In this document: one piece after another, positions 37,189-51,400 of the stretch
Position numbering within the stretch: position 1 is the first letter of the stretch
Layout of the letters: the number at the start of each line of letters is the position of its first letter
Source: Paracentrotus lividus
Taxonomy: Eukaryota; Echinodermata; Echinoidea; Camarodonta; Echinidae
Direction of reading: 5' to 3'
Length of the DNA stretch: 64,000 nucleotides
Assembly: GCA_940671915.1 (NCBI GenBank)
Contig: CALNVZ010003426.1
Coordinates: 51,603,141 to 51,667,140 of the forward strand
Program-made: the position numbers and the translations under genes
Notes under the pieces: model-generated
Seen by the model: only the letters and a program-made list of their open reading frames with translations
Databases searched by the model: none
What the model was told of the DNA's origin: nothing

Positions 37189-37385
37189 ATTGATAGGCCG
37201 TGGGAAAGCTAGTAGTAGCTACAGCCTCTTGTGGCGTGATCTGGAGAAAATGCAGAAAAGAAAGAAAATATTTTAAGAAAAATGGAACATTAAGCTATAG
37301 CCCCTGTATAGGCCTATGCCCTGATAAGGATTGTCTCAACTAAAATGGAGAATAAGTTTTTGTGTCTATTTATGTTTATATCTTG

Positions 37386-37531
37386 TTGCATCATCATCAT
37401 TATCATCCCCATCATCGCCATCACGATCACCACGCGTCATCATCATCATCATAATAATCACTATCATGCAATCACCATCATCATCATCATAAACATCATC
37501 ACCATCATCAACAATCATCATCATTATCATC

Positions 37532-37570
<39 letters not shown>

Positions 37571-37655
37571 GCCACCATCATCAACAACATCATCATCGCC
37601 ATCATCATCATCATCTTCATCATCATCATCATCTGGCATCATCATCATCATCTAC
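37386..37655. repeat. (CAT)n microsatellite upstream of SEPSECS
   Basis: About 270 bp of CAT/ATC units with interruptions. Both strands give long spurious frames (poly-His on plus, poly-Met on minus). It lies 200 bp upstream of the SEPSECS start codon, probably in a 5' UTR intron or promoter. Confidence 0.95.
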
Positions 37656-37669
37656 CTCATCATCATCAC

Positions 37670-37860
37670 TGGCATGTTGGCACATGAACAGGCCAGGCAC
37701 AGGCACTCTACACATAGTCACCAAGTCTGCATGGCAGTGCCGCGCCCACCCGCCCGCTCCCATGGCAGTGCCAGTGGATCTGGGCCTGAGGCGGGCCGTG
37801 CTGCGCTGGCACTGGCAGCTCCAGCGAGTCGACCGAGACGCACGCAGCTCAGACTCAGTA
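37670..37860 (-). promoter_or_regulatory. GC-rich stretch, possible SEPSECS promoter or first exon
   Basis: About 190 bp of markedly GC-rich, CG-containing sequence, with GGCAGTGCC occurring twice, about 500-670 bp upstream of the SEPSECS ATG. A noncoding first exon here would suit the likely acceptor near 37245. No core promoter element or donor could be fixed. Confidence 0.3.
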
Positions 37861-38316
37861 CGCAGTACCGGTATAGTAATTACACACCTTTAACTATTTC
37901 GAAGAATTTTACTGCTTGGCCTTGGTTCTAAGATGGGTTTTACTATTGACAAAATCGTATGCATTGATGTAAATTCCCTTTTATAAACCGTATTTCAGAA
38001 GGTGAGGAAGTCCGGCGTTCTGGATTCTGAAGCAGACGCTTTTTATTTTGGATTGTGTAGATTCTTTATCGTCCTTATTGAAGTTCAGCTGCCACTATTT
38101 CGGTCTAGAATCTCGATTCCAGGCACAACTGTTCTGATCACTATGAAAAGAAAGTATTTTCATATATTTATCTGCCACTGATTGGGCAGTACTAGTGTTC
38201 ACTCAACTAAACCGTTTCCGGACTTTTAAAATACGATACAAGAGTCTTAGATTTGCACCTAATCAGAAAAATACATTTTGTTGCCTTTTCAAAAGTGTCA
38301 GACCGGTCTTTCTGCA

Positions 38317-38605
38317 TAATGCACAAATAACTCAAATTTTTAACTCAAAAATTTTAGCTCGCGCTCGCGGATACTAAACCATATAAATGCATAAATAACT
38401 CCAATTTTGAACTAAAATTTTTCGGCTCGCGCTTCGCGCGCGCAGATACAAATTCAGTAGGGTATATAATGCACAATTAATTCTAATTTTTACCTCAAAG
38501 TTTTTATCTCACGCTTCGCGCTCGCGGATACTAAATAGGGTCTATAATGCATAATTATCTCAAATAATAGCTAAAAAATTTCGGCTCGCACTTCGCGCTC
38601 GCTTT
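38317..38605. repeat. Tandem repeat, about four units of 66-82 bp
   Basis: Each unit runs from an ATAATGCAYAAWTA-like start through AAATTTTTAACTMAAA to a GCTCGCGCTTCGCGCTCGC-like end followed by GGATACTAAA. Unit starts are near 38317, 38383, 38465 and 38543. The GC-rich part is itself palindromic (GCTCGCGC and GCGCGAGC types). A further copy of that part occurs at about 39630-39665. Confidence 0.75.
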
Positions 38606-38818
38606 GTTTGTTTTTTTCATAAATGAAATACCAAACACATTCTTAAAAGCATCAATTAAAATGCAATTATTTGGGACGCACCCCCTATTCATCCGAATAT
38701 ATTTAACTTTATGCCTCTATTGCCCCCATAATAGAAAAATGCCCCTTTTCCATCTCGATCCCCCACTTTCAACTTCGTTCCACCGCCTCTGGCATAACGC
38801 CGTCACTCTTCCAAGTAA

Positions 38819-39398
38819 TTAAAGGAAACCAATACCCAAGGAAATAATCACTTTATAGGAAAGAGCATAATGAGAGGAGCAATTTCAAAAAAGTTTCATC
38901 AAAATCGTTTATAAAATACAAAAGTTATGGAAGTTTGAAAAGTCTTGTTTTACCTTCTATGGGGATCCTCAAATTGGCAATTAACATTGGCTTCAAAATG
39001 GCCGATTTTATGGACAACTCTCCATTGGTTTTGTACACATATTTTCCCCATTTTCTTTCAAAATATGACTTACTTTATTCTGAGCTCAACATATGTTGTG
39101 TGAAATAAATTTTTCCATGACATATTTTGAGCTCAGAAGTAAATAAGACATATTTTTAATGGAGAAATCTGAAAATTTGTGTACAAAACCAATGGAGAGT
39201 TGTCCATAAAATCGGCCATTTTGAAGCCGATGTTGCCAATTTGAGGATCCCCATAGAAGGTAAAACAAGACTTTTCAAACTTCCAGAACTTTCTTATTTT
39301 ATAACCGATTTTGATGAAACTTTTTTTTTAAATAGCTCCTCTTATTGTGCTCTTTCTTATAAAAATAATTATTTCCTTGGGTATTGGTCCCCTTTAAA
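38819..39398. mobile_element. Foldback element family D, copy 1 (about 580 bp)
   Basis: The arms of about 250 bp are reverse complements. The left end is TTAAAGGAAACCAATACCC and the right end GGGTATTGGTCCCCTTTAA. Long inner blocks pair, such as CTATGGGGATCCTCAAATTG with CAATTTGAGGATCCCCATAG, and AAAATGGCCGATTTTATGG with its complement. TTAA at both ends would fit a TTAA target site, but that is not shown. It has the same core words as 62396-62993. It has no coding capacity. Confidence 0.88.
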
Positions 39399-40059
39399 TG
39401 GCATAGTTTGCGCTCGCAGCGTCTGATGTAATTATAATGGGGGTAATAATCGTATTCATGGTAGCAATTGAAAATACATATTCAAACCACTAAAGTTTTG
39501 ATTGAAATATTCCGATTTTTTTTTTTTTGTCGCTAGTTTATACTATTATTTTGTTTTCATATTATAGGAGTAAAAATGAAATAATTGCTTTAGGTCAGTA
39601 TAGGCCTATATATTGTGGAATGTTTTAAACTCGCGCTTCGCGCTCGTTTGCTCGCTCCGCTCGCGATTAAGATTTTCTTTTTCACAGTTGGCCCCCCCCC
39701 CTCTGGAAAATCCTGGATCCGCGCATGCTGCACCGCCTAAAAAATGATTCATATCTATAGAAAGAAAAAAAAAATATCAGTCTAACTGCGCCTCCCCCAT
39801 GGCAGCCATTTCAAAATGTGAGGCTTGCAGCTCAGAAAAATCACCTGGATCCGCCTCAAAAGATATATGCTAGACTACAATTTCAAGAAGTTTTGCAAGT
39901 AGGACTCTTATCATATCTCACACTAAATTTTCATAAATATTATTCTTTGAAAGTAGGCCTGTATAAATCTCGATAATATCAACTGCTGTATAATGGGCCC
40001 GCTCCCAGCCAACTGGACATCATCCTAATGTTATCTTGTTGTAGCTCTGAAGAAGAAGG

Positions 40060-40118
<59 letters not shown>

Positions 40119-40289
40119 ATTTTAATGGAAAACTAGTAAGGGACAAGCAGCTTCCATAGGCCGGTTTTACTTGTGTTTTTTAATTAACTTATGAATTTAT
40201 GTTGAACTTGAGCCTTTCTTTTCTTTTTCTTTACATTTATTTTCATGTTATAATAATTCTGTGATCGACCGTCTAATAAAAGGGGCGTA
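39399..40289. other. Intergenic, no gene recognised
   Basis: It contains a further GCTCGCGC-type stretch near 39630-39665 and a pure run of about 56 A at 40060-40115. The A-run could be the tail of a retroposed sequence, but no parent is recognised next to it. Confidence 0.5.
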
Positions 40290-43110
40290 GCCACAGAAAT
40301 AGAGAAGGAGAAGGACTATAGCGAGACGTGCGGTGTCGCCGCGAGCTGGCTGGTGTCACGTGATCAGCGCGCATCTGCTGGCGTGATATACTCGGCGTTT
40401 GTTGTTCATAACATCTAACGAGATTGAGTTATGGTCAAAGATAAAAATCTACGCTTTTGGCACCATCATGCTTCCATATGTGGCTGTGAACGGCTAAATC
40501 AGAAGCGAAAGGAGTGGAAATTCTTTTCACAGTAAATGTATAAATAAATTGATAACTTAAAAGGAAAACTTTGAAAGAAAATCGTGGACAAGGTCAAGCT
40601 AATTGTGGCGTGTAAGTCCCATATACTCGAGTTGCTGTATTTTTTGGGCTCTTTTGTAGAAGTTGCAGTTGCGTCATGTAAATCTAGGCTAACTCTAACT
40701 GTTTACTATAAAATTTACATGTAGTTTAGGTTTTGAGTGATAGATCTAAATGATTATCCACTCGGTCTCTGCAGATATGGCTAAAGACTAGATCCTGAGA
40801 CATTTTCTTTTAATAGGTGCACCATTTGTCATTCGGTAAAGCAAAAAGGCCAAAAACCATTTGGATTGTTGGACTTACAAATGTTGCAACACTACAGTTA
40901 GGGCCTAATTCGGTCCAGAGAGATTTGATTAGATCTACTCAAGACTTTGAGTTAAAAATAAATTTAATTTTCACTAGTAAGATATAACTTATATTTCTTT
41001 TAAATTCTCTTCCAATAACAAGATGTTTGGATGTCCTTTAGTTTTATGTAGATAGTCTAGGCCTCTTCATGTTTTTTTGTTTTTTTTAATTTTCGGCTGA
41101 AAGTCCCCAAAAATTGTCTTGTTTTTTTTTTTTCTTTTTTCAGTGCATCTAAGAGACTTCTCATATAAGTAATATTTATTATTATTTATTATTGACAAGA
41201 TAAATGGTCTCTAAATTTGGATTATTTATCCCCTCTTCTTTATCAACATTAGATTTCCTCATCGGAATCCTGCCCTTTCGAAGGACTGGCTGGTGGATTG
41301 CTGGAACTGCAGTGCGAGGATGCCTGGATGCGCTGACAACTGTGGATAAGTTGAAGGAAGTGTTCTGAGAAGCAAAACAGAGGAGGTCTCGTCAGCGCAC
41401 CAACAAGATGTTACAAGATCTGTGATACCATGGAGAAGAGTCTGCAGAGGTTGCTCACTACAAGTGGTGGTGATTTGCCACAGTCCAGCTGGTATAATCG
41501 CTGGTATAACACGACCGCTTGGAGAGTCGGCTCAATTCACATTTCGGCAGCCTGTCTGGTCACATGTGAATTTCCTGCAAGACAATAACCATGTATATGT
41601 ACAATTGTACTTGTGAAAAAGCGACAGCTACATACTTGAAGATACAAATGTTTCATCTTACCCATCGCTTCAATGAAAACTGTTTGACCGGTCGTTAGAA
41701 AGCAGTTGACAAACAGCTAGATTATTTGCCATCAGTGAATGGAATGTCTCATGTCCACACAGTATTTAGACAAACTGTGTCACTATTACAAATGATTACC
41801 GTACAGGTTTTTGTTGAGCCAATTTGAACTTTTTACAGTTAATTTCATCACAATTGTTTGCAATTGTTTTTTCTGGCATAGCTATCTCTGAGATAAGTTC
41901 ATAAATAGTGAAATTCCATGTAGAAAATATTTGGTACATTGAATTGGATTATAACACTTTTTCTGTAAAGAAACATACCAGTAATAATAATTTTCACCAC
42001 AATAGTTTAAGTTTGAAAGAGAATTGTACAAGCCATTTATCAATACGTGATGCAATCATTCCATAATTGTACATGTACAAACAGGAATAACTATTATGAC
42101 ATGCTTCATCTTGCTAGGAAGATTGTTAATATGAATTTGAAGTTATTATACAATTCAATGACAGTCCAGTCGCTTTTACATCGAGCTCAGGAGCAAGCCA
42201 AATACATGTATTGTAGTATTACAAAAATATGAGTGAATGAGTAATTTGGTAAAGCAAGATTTTTTTAATTGGGACTCTTACAATGTTCTAGCACACCTTA
42301 CATATATAGTGGGAGAATAACTCTACATTGAATTCATTTTTAAAGCAGGTCCATGCAATAGTGCATGTTTCAGTTATTAGATGATCAAGTCGAACAGGTA
42401 ACTGGTACATATAGACTAGCTGGACCTTTCAATGACAAGATTAATATGTAATATAATGACTTATACGGATGTACATGTACCTGAGTTTATTTATTTCTTG
42501 AATGATGAAGTGGAAGCCATAAATGTGTGGTATGTTTGCAGTTATTTTGTCTTGCTTTATTCAATATATATTTTGTTCAATAGTTACCCGCTATATCAGT
42601 TTTAAGATGTATGTTCGTTTATGTTAACTATTAATTACACTTGACTCCTCTTATCTACTTCTACAAGGTGCTTGGGAGCAAGCCAAATATCTTGCATCCA
42701 AATTTTATTACATGTACTGAACACAAACATTTGAACATGCATGTACGTGAACTGTGTTTATTATTAAGTAAGACTTTGAGAACAATTTGTCCCCCTAAGT
42801 CTTGTACCCGCTGCACTTTTTAACAAGACTGGAATATCTGTCATTCTAAAAATACCTATGCAATACTGTATGTTGTTTAATCAAGTTACGAACAAGTACA
42901 TATAGAAGGGCACAGTTTTCCATACAAGACTAATTGTGTCCAACTCTGTTTACAAGTAATTTTTACTTAAAAAATTAAGATGTACCTGCAATAAGCATAA
43001 TTAATTTTGATAAGTACAAAAATGTAAGCTAGCTGCAAGGTATACATGTATGAACATGTTTACCGCGTCATAGAGATATATACAAATATAAAATAAAGGG
43101 GGCAAATAAA
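40290..43110 (+). ncRNA. Possible noncoding transcript (two exons), hypothetical
   Basis: A CG-containing stretch (about 40290-40420) resembling a promoter is followed by GTGGCGT|GTAAGT at 40610/40611, a strong donor, and a pyrimidine-containing stretch ending in CATTAG at 41251, a plausible acceptor. AATAAA signals lie at 43092 and 43105. The second exon would have three partly open frames of 30-40 codons, none with a recognised domain, so coding is not supported. A 35-codon frame (MVKDKNLRFWHHHASICGCE...) starts at 40431 in the first exon. The whole model rests on splice and poly(A) signals only. Confidence 0.25.
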
Positions 43111-46100
43111 TTTTCATCAAACTGTATTTCATAGATTTATTTTGTTTTGTTTGAAATATAGTGTTCATCCCACTGTAATATTCAGATTATTCTTGTTGGT
43201 GTTGATAATATAAATGAACATTTCTGTTTGAGGGAATGTGAGGTATCTTATAAGATTGAGAAGAATGAGTATAGCACATGAATATTAAATTACTCCCTCA
43301 TACCTCTGTTGATTGAGAGATTTATACAATATAAGTCTTGGAAGACATATACTCAAATGAAAGTAGAGAAGGAATAAGGAGTAGACACGAGACATAGGCA
43401 GTAAGGTGAGACCGCCGACCCTGAAAGGGGACGTTAGGGAAATAAGACTTAGACAGGGCATTTAAAAGAAAGACCATAAAAGCAAAAATAAAAACATTAT
43501 ATAAAAGAATCGAAACAACATCTACATAACATAAAAACAGTAGGTTCGTGCTGGAGCAGAAAAGTTATGGATATCTACAAATTAGTATAAGATTCTTTGA
43601 AATGTTCATGTACAGTCCAACTGTATTGAATATATGATCAGTCAGAAAATAATAAGCCGAAGAATATGTGAGTAATATGTTCGGATATAATGTATAGGAG
43701 AGAGAGCACACTATCAATACAGATTTTTTCATTCTTTATGTCATTTATTTCTAAAGAATGAGGAATAGAAATAGCGCTAAATGAGAATGAAAAGAAACAA
43801 AACAACAAGAAAGAATAATACAAATAAACAAAACACGCATACAATTATAATGAGATGAAAGGGGGGGAGGGGGAAATTTCATCATATAGATCACTGATCT
43901 GTAACAGATCGTGCATTAGATAAAAGGTGCATTTACAACAAGACTGCAGTTAGGCGTGCGCGTGTCAGCTCAGAGCAGTGAATCCCCGATGCGTATGGTG
44001 GCGGATGCAGACTTGTGTTGCACGTAAGCAGGTTATGCCTCCAAAATGAGCGTTCTACGCTTCCTATAGTATTCTATGTGGCGCCTCAGCTTCGGGGAGT
44101 GACGTGAAGGTTGTGTAAGATAGGGTAGAGAACGATGTGGAGTAGGGGACTTGTGAGGGGGAGGGGTTTGAGTCATAACGAGATCTGGAGAATCTACTGC
44201 GTGGTTTACGGTGGCGCAGCCAAAGAAGTAGTGACGATTGCAGACATTTTCGCGGAGAAATTCTGTGCCCTTTCGTCTTTGACCTATGCTATCATTATAG
44301 TTTATGGAAAGTCTTTCTGATAAACGAAATAACAGACAGTAAGTTCATCAGTCAGTAACCTGTCAATCTGAGATAGCGCATGGATTATTGTTTTGCAGCT
44401 TTCTTTGTTGGTATTTGATTACCCTGATAAATTCCGCGGACAATACATGTTCCCAGAGCAGTTAATAACTACTTCACTGTGATAACAACTTCAGTATTCA
44501 GATAATAGTAAATACATTTCTACTGGAAAAAGACTAAAAAAATCCGGAGAATCTCCACAAAAGAAAAGCCCATTGCGATATGTTTAACCTCACGTGCCAG
44601 AATATATTATCCTTTTTTTGTCCCTCTATGAAATCATGATAACGTTATTATTCATTATCTGTATGTGTTTCGTTAGGTCTTTATTTTTGGTATGTGAATG
44701 ATTCTCAGTGAATTTGCTTTTTGACTTCATAATTCAGTTTTGAATCGAGCACGCTCGTAATATAACCTCTGACGCCACCGTAGACAGAACAAGGTAGAAT
44801 CCTAGACTCGAAGTTTTCAGCCCGAACCAGTCTTACGCTCCGGTGCGAATAAATTTTCTCAATGGTAAGGATCATCTCGACTCTCCATCAGTTGGCAGAC
44901 TGATGATAATTTTTTTTAACCGTTGAAGAATCCTATCTGCTTCTGTACTTACTTTAATGTTCAGTGGCGGAGACATCGTTCCACGCCATTGACTTTGTAA
45001 TTGTACACAGTGAGCGAGCAGAGAGGAGACAAATTGGCGGATATAGCCACTTTAATCATGCCTGGCCTAGTTATTTCCACATTTTGAATGGATAGCTCGT
45101 CTGAGTCTGACCGCATTGAATTTGATTGATTATGATGATGATTTTTGATGTATGGCAGTGTATTGTATTACCGGACGCCTTTATTTTACTGCTTTGAAAA
45201 GGACAGTTTGAGTTTGAGAAATTCGCACTAACTGTTAGACCTCTATTTATTCCAAATATTGTCAAATTTATGAAAATGGTAAAGTTCTTTGATATTTACC
45301 AACCGTTTTCTTTGTATCGCGCTTGCCGCATACCCTCTACGAAAAACAATTATTTTTGCGACTGACAAATTACATTATGAATATGATTCCGGACGCGCGC
45401 CCTCTATGGGATACAACATTATAATTGCGTGTTGTTTTTAATTTGTTTTCGATCATCATATTTTTATGCTCTTGAATTGACTAGATTTCTAGACTAGACT
45501 GGCATTGCAGTTAATCTAGGATTTATTTTGAGTTTTTTGTTTGATAAAACATATCCTTTTAGCCTTATCCTTTATTTCTTAATCTTTGTCTTTTTGTGTG
45601 ATCCAAGCCTTGAGAAAGATAGTTGCTTCAATTAACTATCAACTTCGGATAATGCATAATGTTTATCGACATTCGTGTTCTATCTATCGCTCGCTCTTGC
45701 GCTTACGCGATCGTCATGATTGGAAAACCGGCTGCACTCACTATAGAATCAATCATATAACCGCACGTAGAGTCTACGTCAACATTCGAAGCGGACGGCG
45801 AGAGATTGAAATTCCGCAAACAAGGCTCATTTTTTTTCATCACTTTATATCAATTGTTAATGTAAAGGTATGCAATATGAAAATTTAACCATTTTCTATC
45901 AAAAAAGAAATAAATAAGGTAAAACTTAGATTTTTTTGCCTCATTTTAGCAATCTTGTTCCATGTTTTGGTGTGTGGAATTTAACTGCGCCAACCTACGC
46001 GCACAAAATTGCTTTAGTGCTCAGTAATATGTGCGTCGGGAATTATGATAGTGTCCGGTAATACAATGCGTCACTATATATTCTTTATAATTTATGATTA

Positions 46101-48433
46101 TCAATGACCTGATGAAAATGGTCAATGCTTTATAGTCTAGATCTACATGTAGTCTTAACGACAATGTCAGACATGTCAGAGTATAAAAAGTGTTCAGAAA
46201 AACTTAATATATTCTTATGATAAAAATAAAAAAGTGCCCAAACAGTCTCAAATCATGCCTGAATATAATCTTGAACATCTCATTTTTAACATAAAATAAT
46301 TTTAAACTTGACTTGTGCCATTTTGTGGAAAAGAAAAACGTGTGAAAAAAACAGCTGGTGAAAAAAGGTGCAAAACTGGTCTAGGCCTAATACACTCAAA
46401 TTTGTGTAGAACTTTTGGTCACCGATTTACTCTTTTCTTTTTCGGAGTGTAGAAACGTGAGAATAATCAATATTTTTACATTTTATGGTAGAATCTAGTT
46501 GAGTTTATTATCTCGCAATGTATTTATTAGTGCAAAAGTGTTCCTCTTTGAAGAGAAAAGCTTGAAAAAAGGTAATATGTACAAGAAATCTATTGTTCTG
46601 CATTGTGCATTGAGCTCAATTCAAAGTGTCAATTTATACATGGCCATGTGTTTTGAACTCGCCACCCAAAAAGGGTGGTTTTGTTACGCTTTTCCAAATT
46701 TTGTTTCAGTAAATGTATGATATCTTGGCTAAATAGAGGCGTATTGCCATGAAATTGGTGTTATTTAAAAGCTGAATGCAAGCTCTATCAGACCTGTGAA
46801 TTTGAGCGTACTCGCACTTGAAATCGCGACACGGCACGCGATAGAATACGAAAAGGCAAGGGTGGTTAAGGGGGGGGGGGGGGGGGGGAAGAGGTACACA
46901 CAAAGTCTATGGGATTTTGCACCCTCCTGTGCATTTGAAACATCGTAACCATGATAACTTTATGGATATTTATTTTTGAGCTGTGAGCTCTTAGGACTTT
47001 ATAGCTTAGAGTCTCATGCATCTTTTGATACCACATTTATAAAGTTCCAGCGATTTGGTAATGCGCAGCTCCGAAAATCGCCGTGCTGCGCGCGGTTAAA
47101 AATGACATTTTCCCCATTGACTGTGTATTGTACATAAAGTAACTCACTACAGTTCCTGCTGCATGTGAAGAGACATTACATATTAAAATGGAGATAACTT
47201 GAAAATTGATTGAGATACTGGTCTGAAACTTTGTGAACTTATTCATTACAAGATAGCCCACCTACATGCAAGTTTTTATAAACTTTGGACCCACCATGGC
47301 TGAGATCTTGAGGAGGGGGCGACCCCCTGCCCGGCCCAGGTTGACCAAAATATTTGGGCCCTTTTATGGTTAAGAATTTTTTTTATTAAATGAAGAAACC
47401 CCCTATAACTATATATTTTCTGAAAGGATATTTCAAGAGCAATTCAAATATGGTGAGAAATGGGCTGCAATAAAAAAAATATTAGGGCCCCCCCAAAAAT
47501 CAATATTTTGAATGAAATATGTTACTACTTCACCCTACATTGTAGTGGATGGAATTTTTGGAATCTACAGGACATTTCCTTTCAGAAAATATATACTTTC
47601 GTAGGGTTAGAGTTAATATTTCAAAAGTTATGACACTTTGATCCTGATTGGTGCACGATTTTTAGATTTAGGTGGTGTAACTCAAAAGGGGGCGAGTTCA
47701 AAACGCATGGCTGCATTGAAAATTGTTAGGTGTGCATGTGGAACTGCAATCTCTGAATGGGGGTACCTATCACTGTCAGATGTTTTGTATCAATTGTCAT
47801 CATTATCATGTAGACTGTGTCATATGAGAAGAGAGCAGGATTAGTATACCCGGTTGTTGTATGTCCGGACAAAGACGGCAATTTTAGGAGCTTTGCGATC
47901 AATATTTCTTTAATCAATTGAAAATAATATTGGACAATATAACAAAGCACAAATATTCACAAATATTTTTGCTATTTACTGCACAAATTTTGAGAATATC
48001 GAGAGCAAAAGATGATGTTTTTGTCTGCTTAATCCTATGTAGTTTTGGAATTTTAAACTTCATTTCCAATTCCCAATTTCCTTCCTGATTGTGAAAAGAA
48101 GACTGATTCACAAATTGATGAAATTATTTTAATGAAAGAAGGAAAAGCAATTTCTGATGTCATTAATGCCTAATATAATAACAACTCTGTCTGATTCTCC
48201 TTCATCTATCACGGTTCAATGAAATGTTTTGTTGTTGTCTTTTTGTCTTTTTTGTTTTTTTTGTTGTTTGTTTGTTTGTTTTTTTGAGGGGGGGGGTTAG
48301 GGCGACTTGCCCTATGCTGAATGGATTTCTCACTTTCACAAAGTTTCACATTCTCTACATATATTCTTTCTATCTTTTCTCTCAAAGTGATTCTCACAGT
48401 CGATCAAAAACTTGAAAGAAGCACCTTGCCAAT
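43111..48433. other. Intergenic, FKBP4 upstream region
   Basis: No coding exon is recognised. CACAG at about 48399 may be an acceptor 34 bp before the FKBP4 ATG, so a noncoding first exon probably lies somewhere here, but I could not place it. A run of 19 G occurs at 46870-46888. The open frames (up to 100 codons at 45586-45888) lack any domain. Confidence 0.45.
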
Positions 48434-51400
48434 ATGACCAACGACGACAACAAGCCATCCACCACAACAGAAGAGGAATATCAACCCTTCCCTGATCCCC
48501 TCATGGGAACTGGACAAGATGTCACCCCTAATGGCGATGGAGGAGTCCTAAAGGCTATACGTAAAGAGGGTGATACCACTGAGGAGGATAGACCATTCAA
48601 GGGGGACAAGGTCTTTGTTCATTATGTCGGCACCCTCCCTGATGGAACCCTGTTTGACTCGAGTCGATCTAGGAATGAGAAGTTCTCCTTCACTCTTGGG
48701 AAAGGTTTGTTAATGATATTAAAATGATGCGTCTACATGTATTGCTATGAATAGTTTTTTTTTTTTTTAGTTGTATGCTGTTATATTTTCCCATGCAGTT
48801 AAATAACACAGGCTTGGAGCTTCTATGGAGGCTGGGATGGATGCAGTAATATCACAGGCTCAGGAGGGTGGATTCAGCATGGGGAAATATGAAATGCCTG
48901 TTTGATTGATTGATTGATTTATTTATTCACAATATTTTAGCAGGACACCCAATCAACTGAAGTTGCTCTCCCTTGGGGTCCTGCAATATATAGGCCTACA
49001 CATAAAAATACAAAAATCATACATTAAACATCGTTATGTATATCAACATATAAATATAAGTATATACACATTCATAGTCACAATATAATTATCAAAAATG
49101 AAATAACATACTACAAGTTGGGTAAAAAGAAATGAGAACTTTAACTTATGAAGAATATTGGGCTAGAATTGAAATAAATGATTAATCAAGTATTGATGGA
49201 AAGATGCAAGAGTTTGAATATTTTGGCATGACGGTTCTAAATTGTTCCAGAGTGAGACAGCTAAAAAATGAAAAGAATGTTTAAAAGATTCTACATTACA
49301 TTTAGGGGAATGTAATTTATTTTGAGACGATGATCTAGTTCCATACTTGTGTAGGTCTTTTCTAAACTTAAATATTTTATTCAAACATGAGGGGGGCATA
49401 CCTTTCATACATTTAAACATCAACAAATATCAGAAATAAAGAACTCTATGTTCAAAGCGCATCAAATAATAAAGAAGTGAATAATGTATCAGAAGGAGTC
49501 ATAAAATCTGCTTTTAGAATTATTCTAGCAGCCCTTTTCTGTATTAAACTTGTTTAATCTATCTGTACCGTCCTTATATCTATCCCCCCCAAACAACACA
49601 ACAATAATCAAGTATGGGCATAACCATAGCATTATACATGGTAAGTAAAGTATTTTGATTAACATAATTACTTAATCGTCTTAGAACATTATGAAAAATT
49701 ATGAAAAATACCTTTGGTGACTTTCACTCAAGAGCATTCCAATTAATATTTTCCCTCAACTTTTTTATTGTCAACGACCCAAGAAATAAAAATTTATCAA
49801 CAAGCTCAGCAGAAATCAAATTAAAGAGGTAAATTACTGGCAGCTGAGTTAGATAAATAGCTGCTAATTTATGCTTAATGAATTACAGCTTAACAGATTC
49901 TGAGCTTTCCTCTCCATTTTCAGATTTGTTTACTATTTCCATCAATCAATTTCTTTTATTTTTCACTGTATTAGTGGTTATTTTCACAGTGCTTTTATTT
50001 TCACCAATTTTGCAAGTCCATCGTTGCGAAAATTTCTACTTTTAGATATTGAGGCTATTTATAGGCCTAATAATAAAAACAACCACCCGTGAATTTCTCT
50101 ACCTAGTCCAAAATCATGAAAACATTCATTATTGGCTTATATAGTATATGATCATATGCACAATCAGGGTGCACAACTGTTGTACAGGGTCAAATTAGAA
50201 AAAATGACTGAAAATGCTTTTTTTGTTTATTGATATTGTTCATAATATGAACTACAAAATGACAAGACTAAAAGTGATAAAATATGTAATTAAGTTATGC
50301 TAATTAGCAATTTAACGACCGGTGTCATATTACACATAGAAGGTATATATAAACAAAAAAATTGGTATTAAAAAAAATAACTGTTGGACAATTCTGAAAT
50401 TTGCAGGAAACAATCATCACATGTATGGTTCTCAGCCATAGCAATATCATTTAAAAGAATTATCAGGAAGTTGGTCTCCTAGTCCTTACAATAATGACAA
50501 GAAAATATAGGCAATTTTCATGTATTACTTTACATACGTATTAAACTACTTTTATTTAATGTCATATATTTCTTGTTTGGATGAAATACATTCCACCAAA
50601 ATTTCAGAGAGCACTTGAAGATATATTTGAATGCTTCACTTCAAATTTCATTAATTCTGTACCAGTACTTTTGAAAATATGATAATTTCTTGCAAATTAT
50701 TTCTAAATTCAATATTTCTTTTGAAACCTTCTGCGTTTTGCCCAAATGCAAGTGTAATGATGGGGGTTTTCACATATGTGATACGTCTTGTCGAAATGAG
50801 AGAGAAGTCGCAGATCAAAGATCCGAGTAAATCGACAAACTAATAAAAAACTCAGAATTTTGAGGAAATTTTTTTTTTGATGTTCTGGTTCTACCATGCT
50901 TCATCTTTGCTCTGTTAAAAAAATGAGTGGAAATGATAACGGAAAAGTGGTAAAAAAGCAATTTTTCGGCGAGTGTTTTTTTCGGTCATAATTTTTTTTT
51001 TCCGGACATACAAGCGCACGTCCACGCTCATTTCCCCTCTCCGTTTAGCTCGCCCTTAGCAACGCATGGCTTTGTTTATTGGACGTTCACGGTCATGTGA
51101 TGTGTGATTTCAACTGGCTTTTTGTTTCGTTTTTTGTGAGCGAATAGCGAACTAAACTCTCTTTAGCTGCACTCAGAAATTTTGCGTGCGATGCCACAAC
51201 CTGCTGTGAATAAAGCTGTTTCATCGGGATAGCGGAGCACGCAAACGAATGTCAAATCTAACAATCGGGTGGGGAGAGGGGGGGGGGGGAGGTTATGTGG
51301 GGAAAAGCTACTTATTGCTTGACGTAGCTATCTGGATCCAAATGAATGTTAATTTCAGCATTTTATTTTAGGCCGCGATATCTGTTGTCCTGATGGGAAA

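Noticed and set aside
37345-37893. 182-codon plus frame with a poly-histidine core and the 88-codon poly-methionine minus frame
   Set aside because: They read through the (CAT)n microsatellite; no domain, splice context or conservation supports coding.
41250-41620. Coding exon in the candidate transcript (e.g. LIGILPFRRTGWWIAGTA, and the 64-codon frame at 41422-41616)
   Set aside because: Frames are short and compete with each other, with no recognised domain; treated as noncoding.
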